Shown piece after piece: positions 1 to 11,500 of a stretch of 64,000 nt of DNA; positions within the stretch are counted from its first letter, which is position 1, and every line of letters starts with the position of its first letter. Under the pieces are notes generated by a model. It had not been told where the DNA came from. It was given only the letters and a program-made list of their open reading frames with translations, and made no database searches. The stretch comes from Solenopsis invicta (taxonomy: Eukaryota > Arthropoda > Insecta > Hymenoptera > Formicidae). Position numbers and translations under genes: made by a program. The stretch spans positions 6,972,501 through 7,036,500 of the forward strand of contig NC_052667.1 of the NCBI RefSeq assembly GCF_016802725.1, given 5' to 3'.

Positions 1-1019
1 CACCCACATAAATATTTGAAACTATCTCACACTTTAATGTTTGGAAATGTTTCCTGCTTTGAATCTGGCCATCAGTTTTTTATTTTAAACTCAGCAAACA
101 ATAAAAAAAGAATGCAAACCTTAGGTAAGCCATATAGGATACTTTATTTGTAAGTATGACTACAAGATTTAACTTTCTTCATTTTTATTATATAATATAA
201 TAATGGAGCATTATCGAAAAAGGTATGGTTTTATCTTGGTCAATTTGAAAAGATTTGACTATATTTACAAAACATTATATGGTATTTTAATGTGACAGTT
301 ATTTTTATCCGTATGATTAATATGACAATAATTTTTTTGTAATACATTAGTCATAAACTTTTCAAAAAACAAAATTCCATACAGTAACAAATTATGACTG
401 TTTAATTAAAAATTTAACTTGTTAATGAAAAAATGGAGATTCTTTAGATCTGCCCAAATAATACAGCATATGAATTTTTGCATGTTTTTTTAGTGAAAAT
501 AAGTAATGTACAAGAAATCAGCAAGTAACAAATCACTTTTTTTTGCTAAACAATTTAGCACTTTAGCTTAATGTGGCAACTTCTTTGGTCCATGGAATGG
601 ATATGGCACCTACTTTTCAGTTGGTTTTTTGACGTAAACAATTACTAAAAACAAATGTTAGATGGTAACACATTAAAAAAAAAGCCAAAAATTTTTTACA
701 ACTTCAATCATACATTATCAATTGTAAAACTGCAGAAGGTCTGCCATACTTGCGTTCCCTTCACTTTTGCCATGTAAATAATAAATTAATGATGGTGTCA
801 AGTAGTGAAAAATCAAGATCATTCATCAAGAGTCATCTTCCAGACTAAAGAGCACATTGAAGAGAAGAAAAAGAAAAAAATTAAAGTCCTGAAATATAGG
901 AAAAAAAGCAAACCTCGATATGAGATAAAGTAAATTACACAATTACATAAAACTTTATTTTAAGAAGCGTTAATTCTCTTCACTTGCGTCCTCTTTTTGA
1001 TGTTGTGATATTGGTAACA
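1..1019. other. AT-rich non-coding stretch, nothing recognised
   Basis: No credible exon, transposon end or structured repeat was found on either strand. Open frames are short and interrupted. If the CpG-rich block to the right is a leftward promoter and first exon, this stretch could be the intron that follows it; that is inference only. Confidence 0.4.
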
Positions 1020-1660
1020 CCGCGCACGTACTCGCTTTATCGTGCCAGCGCAGATACGTGTGTTATCTCCGTGTGAAGCGCGGAGGTTAAAACGAAAGGT
1101 TAAGGCGATCACTGCGATCGAGACTGCGACATGAGGAACACGCGGAGGCGTGAACGTGCGTGCGCGCGAGCGAGGGTTGCGGATGAGGTTTACGTGAGGG
1201 GGAGAAGGGAGGTTTTGGCACGGAGGTCGGCGCCGTTATCGTTTATTCGTCCTGTCCGCGAGAAACGGGACGTCGGCGGAGCGTCTTACCTTGGTACGCG
1301 CGGTACTTGCGAGGCCTGCGTGTGGCCTCGAGGCGGAGACTCGACACTCTAAACGAGGCTCCAAGGCGGCCGGCGTCACCCGCGATGCTGACGTTTCTCT
1401 CGCCGAGGCTCGCAACGAGACTCGGCGACACGCGTCTCCTCCACGACGGACGGCGCCACTCGGCCGTACGAGACCTTGCACTCTGGTCTGCGCGTGAAAA
1501 CACGGTCCGGATTCTTCACGCTCTGGCGCAGATAAGCACGACTCGTCGTCGCAAAGGGAACAAAGCACAAACCACCAACGCCACGAGAGGGGAACGAGAG
1601 AGTCGTGATCAGTCGTGATGAGCCGTCAGGAAAACGCACATCCATGTCCCACAACCATGG
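1020..1660. promoter_or_regulatory. CpG-rich block, possible promoter or first exon
   Basis: This block is strikingly GC- and CpG-rich against the AT-rich surroundings. Overlapping open frames occur in all directions, as expected from GC-rich non-coding DNA, and none resembles a known protein. The best functional hint is on the minus strand: reading leftward, an exon-like stretch ends at about 1290 with a strong donor, AAG|GTAAGA. That suggests a non-coding first exon of a gene running off the left edge. It could equally be a GC-rich repeat or a CpG island serving either direction. Confidence 0.35.
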
Positions 1661-1739
1661 GTTACGCCAAGATCGCTAGATGGGCATGCAAACGTGCTTG
1701 TTCGCAGCGAATGTGACAGAAATGGACCAATCGATTAAA

Positions 1740-1852
1740 GTTGGTTTATAATAGCCATAACCGTAAGAAATTGGCCAATCTTGATCGATTTATAGAAGAA
1801 TAGTCGACTATGATTGATAAATTTCTTACCGTAACGACTATTATAAACCAAC
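1740..1852. mobile_element. Fold-back MITE-like inverted repeat
   Basis: The left arm begins GTTGGTTTATAATAG and the right arm ends CTATTATAAACCAAC, its reverse complement. The pairing continues inward around CCGTAAGAAATT / AATTTCTTACCG. There is no coding capacity. The size and structure fit a small non-autonomous DNA transposon; the family was not identified. Confidence 0.7.
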
Positions 1853-2025
1853 CCTTAATGAGCAAGTAGCCTCTCATTGGTCGGTATTAAGCCGGTATTC
1901 ATAGGTCGGCCATGCCGGCCCTTTTTCCATCACTTGAAACTTCTCGCGCATTTATTTTCGCCCGGAATTTGAACTACAAGCAGAGAGCAGAGAGGAACCT
2001 GAGAGCGGTCACACTTCGAGTTTAG

Positions 2026-2171
2026 GGCCGGTATTCATAGTCGATTCTTATATTTAAGTTCGTCTTAAGTATCACCTTAAAATACCATCAACCAATCAGA
2101 GAACCCTATTAGCATCTTAAGACGTTACTTAAAACGATCTTGAAATAAGAATTGACTATAAATACCGGCCT
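2026..2171 (+). mobile_element. MITE with GGCCGGTATT terminal inverted repeats, copy 1
   Basis: The element begins GGCCGGTATTCATAGTCGAT and ends with its near-perfect complement (ACTATAAATACCGGCC). The inner arms also pair through TTAAG-rich sequence. It is about 146 bp with no ORF. A second copy lies 108 bp downstream in the opposite orientation. Confidence 0.8.
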
Positions 2172-2278
2172 ATGTGTTAAAAATGGACCTTCAATTATTG
2201 GCTACATAGGCAATGTCCATTTTTTGCGTCGGTAATGTTTTCGTGGTTCTCAGCGATGCTATGCGTTAATTAGATAAA

Positions 2279-2423
2279 GGCCGGTATTTATAGTCAATTC
2301 TTATTTCAAGATCGTCTTAAGTAACGTCTTAAAATGCTAATACGGCTCTCTGATTGGTTGATGGCATCTTAGGGTGATACTTAAGACAATCTTAAATATA
2401 AGAATCGACTATGAATACCGGCC
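2279..2423 (-). mobile_element. MITE with GGCCGGTATT terminal inverted repeats, copy 2 (inverted)
   Basis: Same family as the element at 2026. The left end here (GGCCGGTATTTATAGTCAAT) matches the complement of the right end of copy 1, and the right end matches the left end of copy 1, so the two lie head to head. They are diverged by scattered substitutions and small indels, so they are not a fresh duplication. Confidence 0.78.
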
Positions 2424-4267
2424 TGAAACTCCCGTACACTAGTGACGCACATCCATTATGGCCAGAATAGGAACTACATGCCACATCCATTTTGTGACCC
2501 GCCGTTAAAAACAGTGTCTCATGAAATAGATGTGGGTTATTATCCGTGCTAACATCTATTTTGCTGTCGATAAAATCTGATGCGTGTCGCGCGTACTGCA
2601 TTCATAAGAGGGTTCGAGAATGTGCACAAATGGTTAATTACGTCTACGTTCGAGTAATTTTTCATTTATTATAGTCTAAATTGTTTTGATTAACATTGGC
2701 ATTAATACACATCAATACGTTTATGCCCATATTTTGAATATTCATATTTTTACTTAGGTAACGTTTTTATCACCGTTTGGACAGGAAATAAATTTTTGAA
2801 TGAAATAATTTATTATCATATATGCGAAACACGCAATCAATGCAACAATAATGAACAACATTGCTCTTAATACATATAATGACAAAATACTGAAGTAATA
2901 TTGAAAGTTACTATTGAAATGCGAACATTACTAACTTGGTAATGATTTTATAATAGTTTCCCTACTCCAGAAAATTGATGCTAACACTTAATAATATATG
3001 GTAATTATTCAAAGGAGTTTTAAGGTCACCGAAAAGTCACTGTTATTTTTGAAACGATACTATATGATTTTTATTACATAATATAATGTGATTCTTTCAA
3101 TTATTCTGCACACTACTTATTTGGTAATGTAACGAGTTACTTTATATCCCTGCGTATAAGAACGTATATATCCAAGGCGTATCGAATGTTTCGTCTAACA
3201 ACCTAAGGTGGGCGTCATTCTCTACACATGTGGTTATTTGAATCTCTATTGCAAAAAATTAAAACTGCGCAAACTCTCTCGTGGGAGGTTCCGTCATCGA
3301 CTCTTCTTGATCGCTTTGATCGTTCTGCATTAATAGTTGCATCAGTTTGCCAGTCAGCGCGGGATTCATCTGCATCATCCGGAGTAACACGAGAGCAAAA
3401 CAATTTATATCCTATTATTTCGCAAGGTCAAACAATCAATTTGACTATGGCAATAATATAATATAACAGATATTTATTTTTATATAAGGCAATACTTCGG
3501 GAAGGAACTTAATGGACTGCGCAAGAGTAGATTTTAACGTTCAATATTATAGGTTTTAACGTTCTCCAGTCTGGTGCGTGCTGTCTTAATAAGTAATTAA
3601 GAAGAATAGAGTCAAGAATAATTTTAAAAAGAAAACAATACGCCGCATTATACCAGCAAGCTTCTGTTTACTAAAAAAAAACTTAAATTTAACGCACTGA
3701 GGCTCGACTGTTTATAATACGTAGTTTATTTCGCTTGAATAATGTACAGTACACTTAATTGGTATGCGCGAATAAAATGTCCGCGAATGATGATATAATA
3801 ATCTTGCTTTCGACGGCGTTCGTGCGCGTCTTGGGCGACTGATAATGAGACTTGACACGCTTAGGGGTAGCTGTTCAAGAATCTGGGAACAACTACCCTC
3901 GGTCTCAACTCTTGTTCGATCCTTGACGAGAGAACAATTTGAACGTTTCGGATACTACTTGTGCTTTCTCTAGGTTCAGAATTTGCGATCCATATATACT
4001 TGGGTTCTTGGACAGAGAAAAGTTTGCTCGGGATTTTGTCCACTCTATATATATATAATATATCTCGAGAACCTCGCGGATTTGTCCCGATTTGCAGAAC
4101 CAACTCTTATCTTGATTGACAAGTTCGGAACCTTAATTAGTTCGCGATCGCGACAAAGACATGTTAAAGCGGCTAAAGTAAACGGTGGCCATAAATCCAG
4201 GACCGTAGGCATCGCTATCGCCTCATTCATCGCCGCTTCCGACTTAAAATTTTGCGATTTCGAATTT
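2424..4267. other. Non-coding stretch, mostly unannotated
   Basis: No gene was recognised. The first 200 bases resemble, with divergence, sequence near 6000-6070, suggesting both belong to an old interspersed repeat whose other block is 1912-1980 versus 5935-5998. The remainder is AT-rich with short chance frames. Confidence 0.35.
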
Positions 4268-4284
4268 GCGGCCAGCAGAATAAT

Positions 4285-4386
4285 ATATGTCGTCTGCTGA
4301 AGAAGCGCGATGAAGCTATGCGCTTTCGAAGCCGCAATGCCGCTTCGAAAGTGCATAGCTTCATCGCGCTTCTTCAGACGACATAT
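4285..4386. repeat. Long near-perfect palindrome (fold-back)
   Basis: The arms are about 45 bases each, around a loop of roughly 11 bases (CCGCAATGCCG). The left arm contains GAAGAAGCGCGATGAAGCTA, whose complement is in the right arm, with only one or two mismatches. Weaker complementarity continues outward to GCGGCC/GGCCGC near 4268 and 4405. It contains no gene, and overlapping frames are mirror translations of the same repeat. Confidence 0.8.
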
Positions 4387-4539
4387 GTGGCACATGTGGC
4401 CGCAATTAAAGGAACCGGGTGTCTCTTTGAAACCGACGACTTTTAAGTTTAAAACCTTTGTAATTACACGTGAGTGTGTGAATGTGCCTGTATGTATATG
4501 TCGTGCACGACGGTATGTAATTGTGACAATATGTATATT

Positions 4540-4889
4540 ACACAACAGTTTCCCATAAACACCTGTTGTTTTACCGGAAGTTTTTTAGCAGGAAGGAAAT
4601 TGTTGTCATTAATCGTCAGAGAAGCAATCATTATAATCTTAACTACAGCCAATACAGAAAAAACATGACCGAGTTACCATCTTGCAGCTGTGGTGACGGC
4701 CGGCAGGATGCAAACCATATTATCTTTTACTGCTTACTTACCATCCCGAAATCCGGCAAATTCGAGAAGTTTATTAAAGACAATTTTCCCCTATCGGAAA
4801 TTAATATCTTTCTCATGCTCAAGCATCGTACTAGTAGTATTTGTCACCTCATTTTTGCTTATTTAAAGTCATATAATCTCCTCATTTAA
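4540..4889 (+). mobile_element. 5'-truncated non-LTR retrotransposon, ORF2 C-terminal tail
   Basis: An open frame ending at 4889 carries a tail typical of insect I/R1/Jockey-like retrotransposon polyproteins: an RSNHYNLNYS block, then the zinc-knuckle-like CSCGDGRQDANHIIFYC (C-x-C...H...C), then a degenerate C-terminus ending in a stop. In full elements this region follows the reverse transcriptase and RNase H domains, which are missing here, so this is a dead 5'-truncated insertion. Family placement rests on remembered motif resemblance only. Confidence 0.6.
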
Positions 4890-4940
4890 ACCCTCCCGTC
4901 TCTCATGCTCGCTCGCAAGTTTGAGTCCTCTATATACATA

Positions 4941-5703
4941 GGAGAAGGTCGGGTAGGAGATATCGGACACCTAAGCTTTTTCACAAATATTTCTTTTTTA
5001 AATAGCTAAATTTGAACATACTCTATATTATACAAAACTTTATTCTTATACCAAAACACCTCTTGAAAACCATTTTCCTAAAATAAAAATATCAATCGTT
5101 TTTTTATACTTTTTATAGACATTGCATTTTTATCATGCTTGTTTGTAGAGGGTTCTGTCGAACATGATACAGTGAGAAAAGAGTCATTTTTGGTGTAACA
5201 AACAACTTATTATTATAATTATATCATTATTATATATTATATGTTATATATGTATGTTATTATTATTATTATTTTATATTATTATTGTATATACACAGTA
5301 AAAACTAAAATTTTCCAGAAAATCCACTTCAAATTTTTTTGTTAAAATAACTCAAAAGTTAAATTAAAACTTAAAATAAGAGTTATTTTCAAAAGTTAAG
5401 TTAAAATAACTTAAAATAAAAATTATTTTAACTTAACTTTTGAGTTATTTTAACATAAAATTTAGAGTGGACTTTCTGGTACATTTTATTTTTTATTGTG
5501 TAAGTAACATAAGTCAATAAATGAAAATAAATTTTTTTTAACGTAACAAGTCAATAAAATAAACAGTCTTTAAAAATTCAATATTTTAATACTTTTAACA
5601 TTTTTTTTTTCTAATAGTCATTTTTTTAATTTTAATTTTTTCTATGGCTTGAAACAATTTTTGTCCGATATTACCCGCTGTCCGGTACTACCCGACTTTC
5701 CCC
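4941..5703. mobile_element. Degenerate DNA transposon with GGGGAAAGTCGGGTAG-type ends
   Basis: The left end reads GGAGAAGGTCGGGTAGGAGA. The right end, on the complementary strand, reads GGGGAAAGTCGGGTAGTACC. Both are followed inward by ATATCGGACA. The inverted similarity is imperfect, so the element is old. Its interior is AT-rich, has no ORF, and is itself interrupted by the MITE at 5294-5500. Confidence 0.5.
5294..5500. mobile_element. Mariner-like MITE with TA target duplication
   Basis: The terminal inverted repeats start CACAGTAAAAA and end TTTTTTATTGTG, each flanked by TA. Sub-terminal CCAGAAAATCCACT pairs with AGTGGACTTTCTGG, and an inner pair GTTAAAATAACTCAAAAGTT folds back. It is about 207 bp and non-coding. 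The TA duplication fits the Tc1/mariner superfamily. Confidence 0.7.
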
Positions 5704-6310
5704 TACTTGATTCAAGGGGAGGGTGCTCAGTTCCGGTTGCTCCGGTTACGATGCACAAAACTCGGATACTCCGTTGGAGCACGAAGCACGTTTCTTTGTA
5801 ATACTTTACTCAGTATCACTTACTACTAGGTGGAAGAATAGTAAATAAATTGGTTATTATGGTCAAATCGTACTCGCCACACTATACCACTGGGGATGGA
5901 CACCATTAAAAGTGAAAAAGAAGAAGAAGACCATACCGGCTTTTCTCCGTCACTCAAAACTCGGCGCATTTATTTTCGTTCGAAATTTGAATTACAAGTC
6001 ACCTTCATTTTACGACTGTGCGGTTAAAATCGTGTCTCCTGGGTGGATGTGATTTGTGGCTGTGCTAAAATCACATAATGATGGGGGGAGGGGGGACAGA
6101 CTTATCCCATGGTGGAAACAGAAAAGTGTCTTTTTAATTTATATCACAAATAGAACACACATTATTCATGTCACAAACAAAACAGTTGTTTTATTTTTTA
6201 TAAAAAAATATTTATTAATATATATTGTGCAGTTAGGTAATGTGATGTTATATCTAATTCATGTTGTGCTTCGTACGTTTGTAAGATACACTAGATGTTT
6301 CAGAGAAATG
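5704..6310. repeat. Non-coding stretch with an old interspersed repeat
   Basis: The segment 5935-5998 is similar to 1912-1980 (shared TTTATTTTCG and GAATTTGAA/GAAATTTGAA blocks), and 6000-6070 is similar to the 2480-2570 area. This indicates two diverged copies of one repeat family. No coding region was seen. Confidence 0.4.
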
Positions 6311-6341
<31 letters not shown>

Positions 6342-6345
6342 TGTG

Positions 6346-6409
<64 letters not shown>

Positions 6410-6427
6410 TGTGTGTGTGTGTGTGTA
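6311..6427. repeat. (GT)n microsatellite
   Basis: About 115 bases of GT dinucleotide repeat with a few GA interruptions. It directly abuts the left end of the inverted-repeat element at 6430. Long His/Thr open frames on the minus strand are artefacts of the repeat. Confidence 0.97.
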
Positions 6428-6704
6428 GTAGGGTGGAGGAATAGTACTGGAACAGCAAAATATCTTGAAAACTAAGCATTTTAGAAAAAAGTGTTTCAGA
6501 TAAAAGTTGTAGAGTTTTAAAAAATCTATTTATTAATATTATCAGTTTGACCTTGGATGGCGTCGCCAAGGTCAGATTAAAATCATATTAACTTTTTCAA
6601 ATAGAACACTCTATTTTTGATTTCAGAATCTAATAGCTGTTGTCATCATTTTTTTTAAAAACCCTACAAGAAAGTTTATTTTTGTTGAGTACTTTCCGAA
6701 ATGT

Positions 6705-7581
6705 CCCATACAGCACAGAAAATTGCAGCAACATTGCAGCAATGTTGCAATGTTGCAGATTGCAATGTAATATTACGGAAACATCGCAGAAACATAAATT
6801 AACAATATGCCTGCAACGTTTCATGGCATATGCCAGTAATATTCTGAAAACATTGCAATATCATAATTTTTTAATTTTTATATCAATAGACGAAATAGGT
6901 CCATATATGAAGAAACCTCGATCTACAGCCCAATGAACAAACAATATTTTTTAATTGTGTTTTTAATAAAAATTTTTTTATATTTAATTTAATTATTGTA
7001 TTATATTGATATATATTTTCTAATTACATTCTTATTTAAACAAATAACAGATAAGTTATTCCAAATGCTATTCTGTATTTGCAAAATTAGTAAAAAAAAA
7101 CTATAATTTTATATTTGTTTATATAAATACTGAGCTTTAATTATACATCTTTCATTTTTTCGATAACGTATATTAACCTGATCTATCAGTTATATGCACA
7201 TATCAGCATAAAGTGTTTACAGGTCATCATGAGGGATCAATTCGCAGCGATCACGGAAGTCACCAGAGTCGCGACTTGGATGAGTGACCGCTTGGAAATT
7301 TCCAAAAAAAATTTGCGAAATTTTTTTTTTGCAAAAAATGTTTTTTTTAAATGTTACACAAATATTGTTTTGTTCATTGAAATCATGTGGTGTAATAATA
7401 TTTATGTGAATATTTTGGCAAAATGGGATGTTTTAATGCAATATTTCAAAAAGCGGACATCTTAATGTTACTGTAATCTTCCAACAATGTTGTAGCAATG
7501 TTTCGCAATCAAAATGTAATATTACAATGTTTCAATGAAATCATTCTGCAATGTTCCTGGAATCTCTTTGTGCTGTATGGG
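6705..7581. mobile_element. Nested element with CCCATACAGCACA terminal repeats
   Basis: It begins CCCATACAGCACAGAAA and ends TTTGTGCTGTATGGG, an inverted pair. The sub-terminal regions are rich in GCAATGTTGCA-type motifs and ATGTAATATTAC on both sides. It sits where the left arm of the surrounding element ends and is non-coding. A segment at about 6885-6935 recurs directly at about 7775-7835 outside it, which indicates further internal rearrangement. Confidence 0.65.
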
Positions 7582-7589
7582 CTTTAACA

Positions 7590-7720
7590 GCACAACCGTC
7601 CGTATGTCGACTGTAAGAGTCAATTCATCCAAGTCAGGCTTTCAGAGTTGACTGTAAATCGACTTTGCATAGACGTCTGCAGACATCCTTCAAATGTTGA
7701 CTCTAAGACGTCTAGAAAAA
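7590..7720. repeat. GTCGACT/AGTC-rich repeat block
   Basis: A short block dominated by variants of GTCGACT, AGTCAA and GACGTCT. The same sequence style appears in front of each complete P450 gene (for example 28039-28200), so it is probably a dispersed repeat rather than a P450-specific element. Confidence 0.45.
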
Positions 7721-8310
7721 GGCATGCAATCCCGTGGTGCTGTGGGCATCACAGTATTGTTGAGAAATATAAATATTCATATCAATAGACGGAATAGGTT
7801 CATATATGAAGAAACCTCAATCTACATCCCAGTGAGGCTTGAAAGTTACAGTGTAACTTTCAAGCGTCATAACTCGGAAAGTACTTAATAAAAATAATTT
7901 TTGATTGAAATTTATAGGGTTACAATGGTATCACACAATCTATAAATTTCAATCAGAAGTTATTTTTTATTAAGTACTTTTTGAGTTATGACGCTTATCA
8001 AGTTACAGTACACAGCTACAGTAGCTTTCAAGACTCACAATTCAAAAAGTACTCAACAATAATAAACTTTCTTGTAAGGTTTTGGAAAAATCTTGACATC
8101 AGCTACTAGATTCTGGAATCAAAAATAGGGTGTTCTATTTGAAACAATTAATATGAATTTGATCTGACCTTGGCAACGCCATCCAAGGTCAAACTGATAA
8201 TATTAATAAATAGATCTTTTAAAACCCTACAACTTTTATCTGAAACATTTTTTTCTAAAATGCTTAGTTTTTGAGATATTTTGCTGTTCCGGTACTTTTC
8301 TCCCACCCTG

Positions 8311-8348
8311 TACACACACATACACACAAGAGCGCGCGCGCACGCACG

Positions 8349-8382
<34 letters not shown>

Positions 8383-8383
8383 C
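8311..8383. repeat. (CA)n/(CG)n microsatellite
   Basis: CA repeat with an alternating GCGC/GCAC core that abuts the right end of the inverted-repeat element. Together with the GT tract at 6311 it gives the element mirror-image simple-sequence flanks. Confidence 0.95.
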
Positions 8384-8562
8384 GCCCTCAGATTAGAAAT
8401 ACTGTATATTTTCTTAGAATTAATATTTCTTTTATCAAAATTATCGATCAATTCAATGTCTCTTTGAATTATGGCTTATAAGTTGTCTAATTTCTTCATT
8501 ATTCTATTATACTATTTCTCGGTTATTCTACTATTAATCAACTATTTTTTTTTTTTTTTTTG

Positions 8563-11500
8563 TTAATTTTGTACAGAATAAAGAACCGTGAAGTACGACA
8601 ATGCCGTATTTATCAACTGTAATAAAACACGTTTTTTATTGAAAAAATTCAATATGTTATGTTTTAACGTATGTGCTACGTTTAACACATTGAAAAATAT
8701 GTCTCTCACCGAAGCTACACCTTGTAATGAGGCCACATATAATCCAGCAATATTTATAGCGTATTCCTTGCTTCCCCTTTGCAAAAAGAAGAGTATTATT
8801 TTTTGTATTTGCATTGGAGCTATGTACCAGTGAATGTTGTATCTACATCATAATAAATTAATAGTTGAGAAAAGAAAATCTGTGAATAACTTTACCACAG
8901 TACATTAAGCGTATTGCTTATTACATTCAGAAAAAAAGATCTAACAAATATATATGTGCATATAATTATTAACATAAATATTTTCCTTACACAGAAACAA
9001 ATACATTATTATTTTGATCTATAATTCCTTGCGATAAATAGTTGCTTATAAGCCCATAAAATAAGAGAGAGTTCATAAACATTAATCGTAGCGAAAATTC
9101 TCCAATATCAAATTCAAAGAATGTCAAGTGAAAAGCCTAAAGTTCAAGAGTATTTTAATGATTGTCGTTAAAATTAAGTCAATAATGTGAAACAAAATAA
9201 TTACTAATTAGAGTTGCAAATGAAAATTTGGTAGTATTTAATTTTGTTATTATTGTTCATGAGTATATTATAACAAAAAAAAAGTAATTACCCGAAAAGC
9301 ATTTAAAGCCAAGCAGATCACACCAATTATCATCATAAGAGAAAACATCAATTTAAATTTAGATATTATCAAGTCGGAAAATCTTCAAAAAAGATTAATA
9401 TTACTATAACATTATTATAATACAGTATAACATTACTGTATATGTTATTGCAATTATAAATTAAATATAATTATATTAAATATACAATTATAATACTATT
9501 GTATAAATACCTCAGAGCTCTGCGATGCATATCCACAGCACAAATTAATTTCTCGTAAATCAAATTCTTATTTTGTAAAGTGTTTTGTGTAATTGCTTCT
9601 GCGATACGATAACTGCAAAAGATTTTTCTGACAATATTAAATGGTCTCGTTAATTTTTCAATTTAAACATTTTTTACATGTGTTTTTATATTTATTTCTT
9701 TACCTGGTAATTTGAAACATTCCGCGCGCATAGTGCAAGTAAACTAGGAACATTGATCCTGTTGCTAGCATTGTGACTAATCCAATAAAAAAGGCTGCAT
9801 TTGTATGAAAAAGTATCAAGTAAAAGTATTTTTCATGATCGACAAAGTATTCTGTCACAAGTAGCGACGAAAAATGTGATCGAGTTTTATTTATAGAAAA
9901 TAATATGTAAAAAATGTGCAACCAAGTTGAGTTTAAAATAAAAATCAATATCATCAATATAAGAAGCACTGAAAAATGTTTAAAGAGAGTCAATCTTCGA
10001 TAAAAAGATTCATTATAAAGGACCCCGCATATTTCTTATGGATTTTGGTTTTTGGTCAAATCTCCTCATTTGGGAAATTGTAGTTCAAGGTGTCCTGATT
10101 AAAAGTGTCAATAGGTGCGACCTCCTAAAATTAACAGTTTTTGAGATATAACTGCCCAGACATCAAGTTTCCCGCATGTTTTTTTTTTTTTTTTTTTTAG
10201 AAAACGGCTTTTGTTTTTTGCGTAAGATATTGCCAGCAACGCATGGCACATATGCGACTTTATAAGGAGTTACTGAAAATTTTATGTTAATAAGTTCTGT
10301 ACGCTATTGCTCTTCAGCTGTCTGGGAAACAGTTTCATTTCTGTTGCTTTTAGATTGCCATGTACAAAGGGATTAGCATCTTCATTATAGCAACGTAATT
10401 GCAACCAAAGGAAAATTTGTAGTAGTAAATATTTCTCTTTATGTGCCAGGAATGCATTGCTATCTGGGTGGTCAAACTTGGCTAATTTCCATTATTACAT
10501 TAGACGATATAAATAATCTTTGTTTCTCAACTCCACATGATTCTAGAGACTTGAAAAAAAATACGTAGATAAACCTTATAACGTGCAAAACAGAACTGCC
10601 ATAGTGGCGTCAAAATCCTACAGAATTTTTCCATTCTTAATTCTCAGCGTACACACTATATTGGATTCGATATTTTGCCACACATAGGTGTACCGGACCA
10701 TTTTCAATTGCGTATATCTTGGTATCTAATGCATAAAATTTGAACAATTTTTTTTAATTGATACGTCAGAAGTCAGAAGATCAAGAAGAAGGCTAAATAG
10801 TTGGGAGGAGAATCGAGAAATTGAATATATTTGAAATATTCAAGAGAGATGGAAACTTGCGAAGAAAAACGTAGTCCTTTTATAAATGGTCCTTGGTTTT
10901 TTTATATAATTTTCTTATAATTCGGAATGTCTCTGCATAATTTCGCTTTCTAGATCCGTATAAAGCTTCTGTATAGTTTTAACGTGTTTCTTTATGTATT
11001 GTTCAGCAGTTGAATTTTCTAAAGCTGCCCTTTTTCTGCTGCGTTTAGGGCACCTTCTGCATGATTGTGATTATAAGCTGCTAAATAATAGTATATAAAA
11101 CATGTACTTATAATTTTGTATGAACAGAATAAAGAAAATAAAGTTCAATGAGTTTGTAGTTTATTTTTTTTATTTCTTAAATCTTGCAACAATATATCAT
11201 CATCCGAACTATCACTTGGATTATTTTTAATCATAACTTTTATACAATTTAATAATAAAAATCGTCAATCCATTTTAGTTTATGTAAGTCAAAATCAGTT
11301 AAATATTGAGGATGATACAAGCTACAAATAGTTTTCTTACTGCTTACACTACTTTCCGTTTCGAAATTCAGTACTAGATAGTAAAAACGTGAATTTTAGA
11401 ACACTAAAAATCAGTCAATTCAGTAACAGCAGTGACAGTACTTCCTAATTTCGGAACGTTTCCTTAATAGAAATAGCAGAAACACAATTTTTTTTTAAGT

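Larger units (their letters stand above)
6430..8310. mobile_element. Composite DNA element with about 270-bp terminal inverted repeats
   Basis: The left arm (about 6430-6700) starts AGGGTGGAGGAATAGTACTG. The right arm (about 8035-8310) ends with its complement, including CAGTACCGG/CCGGTAC-like and AGGGTGG/CCACCCT blocks. The arms share GACCTTGG / CCAAGGTC and the AACACTCTATTTTTGATT stretch. No transposase ORF remains inside, so it is non-autonomous. A second element is nested in it (6705-7581), and another fold-back lies at about 7838-8010. Confidence 0.75.

Noticed and set aside
1131..1654. Six overlapping Arg-rich open frames
   Set aside because: GC-rich DNA lacks stop codons by chance; the frames overlap in all directions and none shows domain similarity.
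4045..4558. 166-codon minus-strand frame and overlapping plus-strand frames
   Set aside because: They read through the palindrome at 4285-4386, giving near-mirror repeats in the translations; this reflects the inverted repeat and not a gene.
6300..6569. His/Thr repeat ORF on the minus strand
   Set aside because: It is a translation of the GT microsatellite running into transposon inverted-repeat sequence; no protein character.
8148..8481. Several Cys/Val/Arg-rich open frames on both strands
   Set aside because: They derive from the CA/CG microsatellite and the inverted-repeat arm at 8035-8310.
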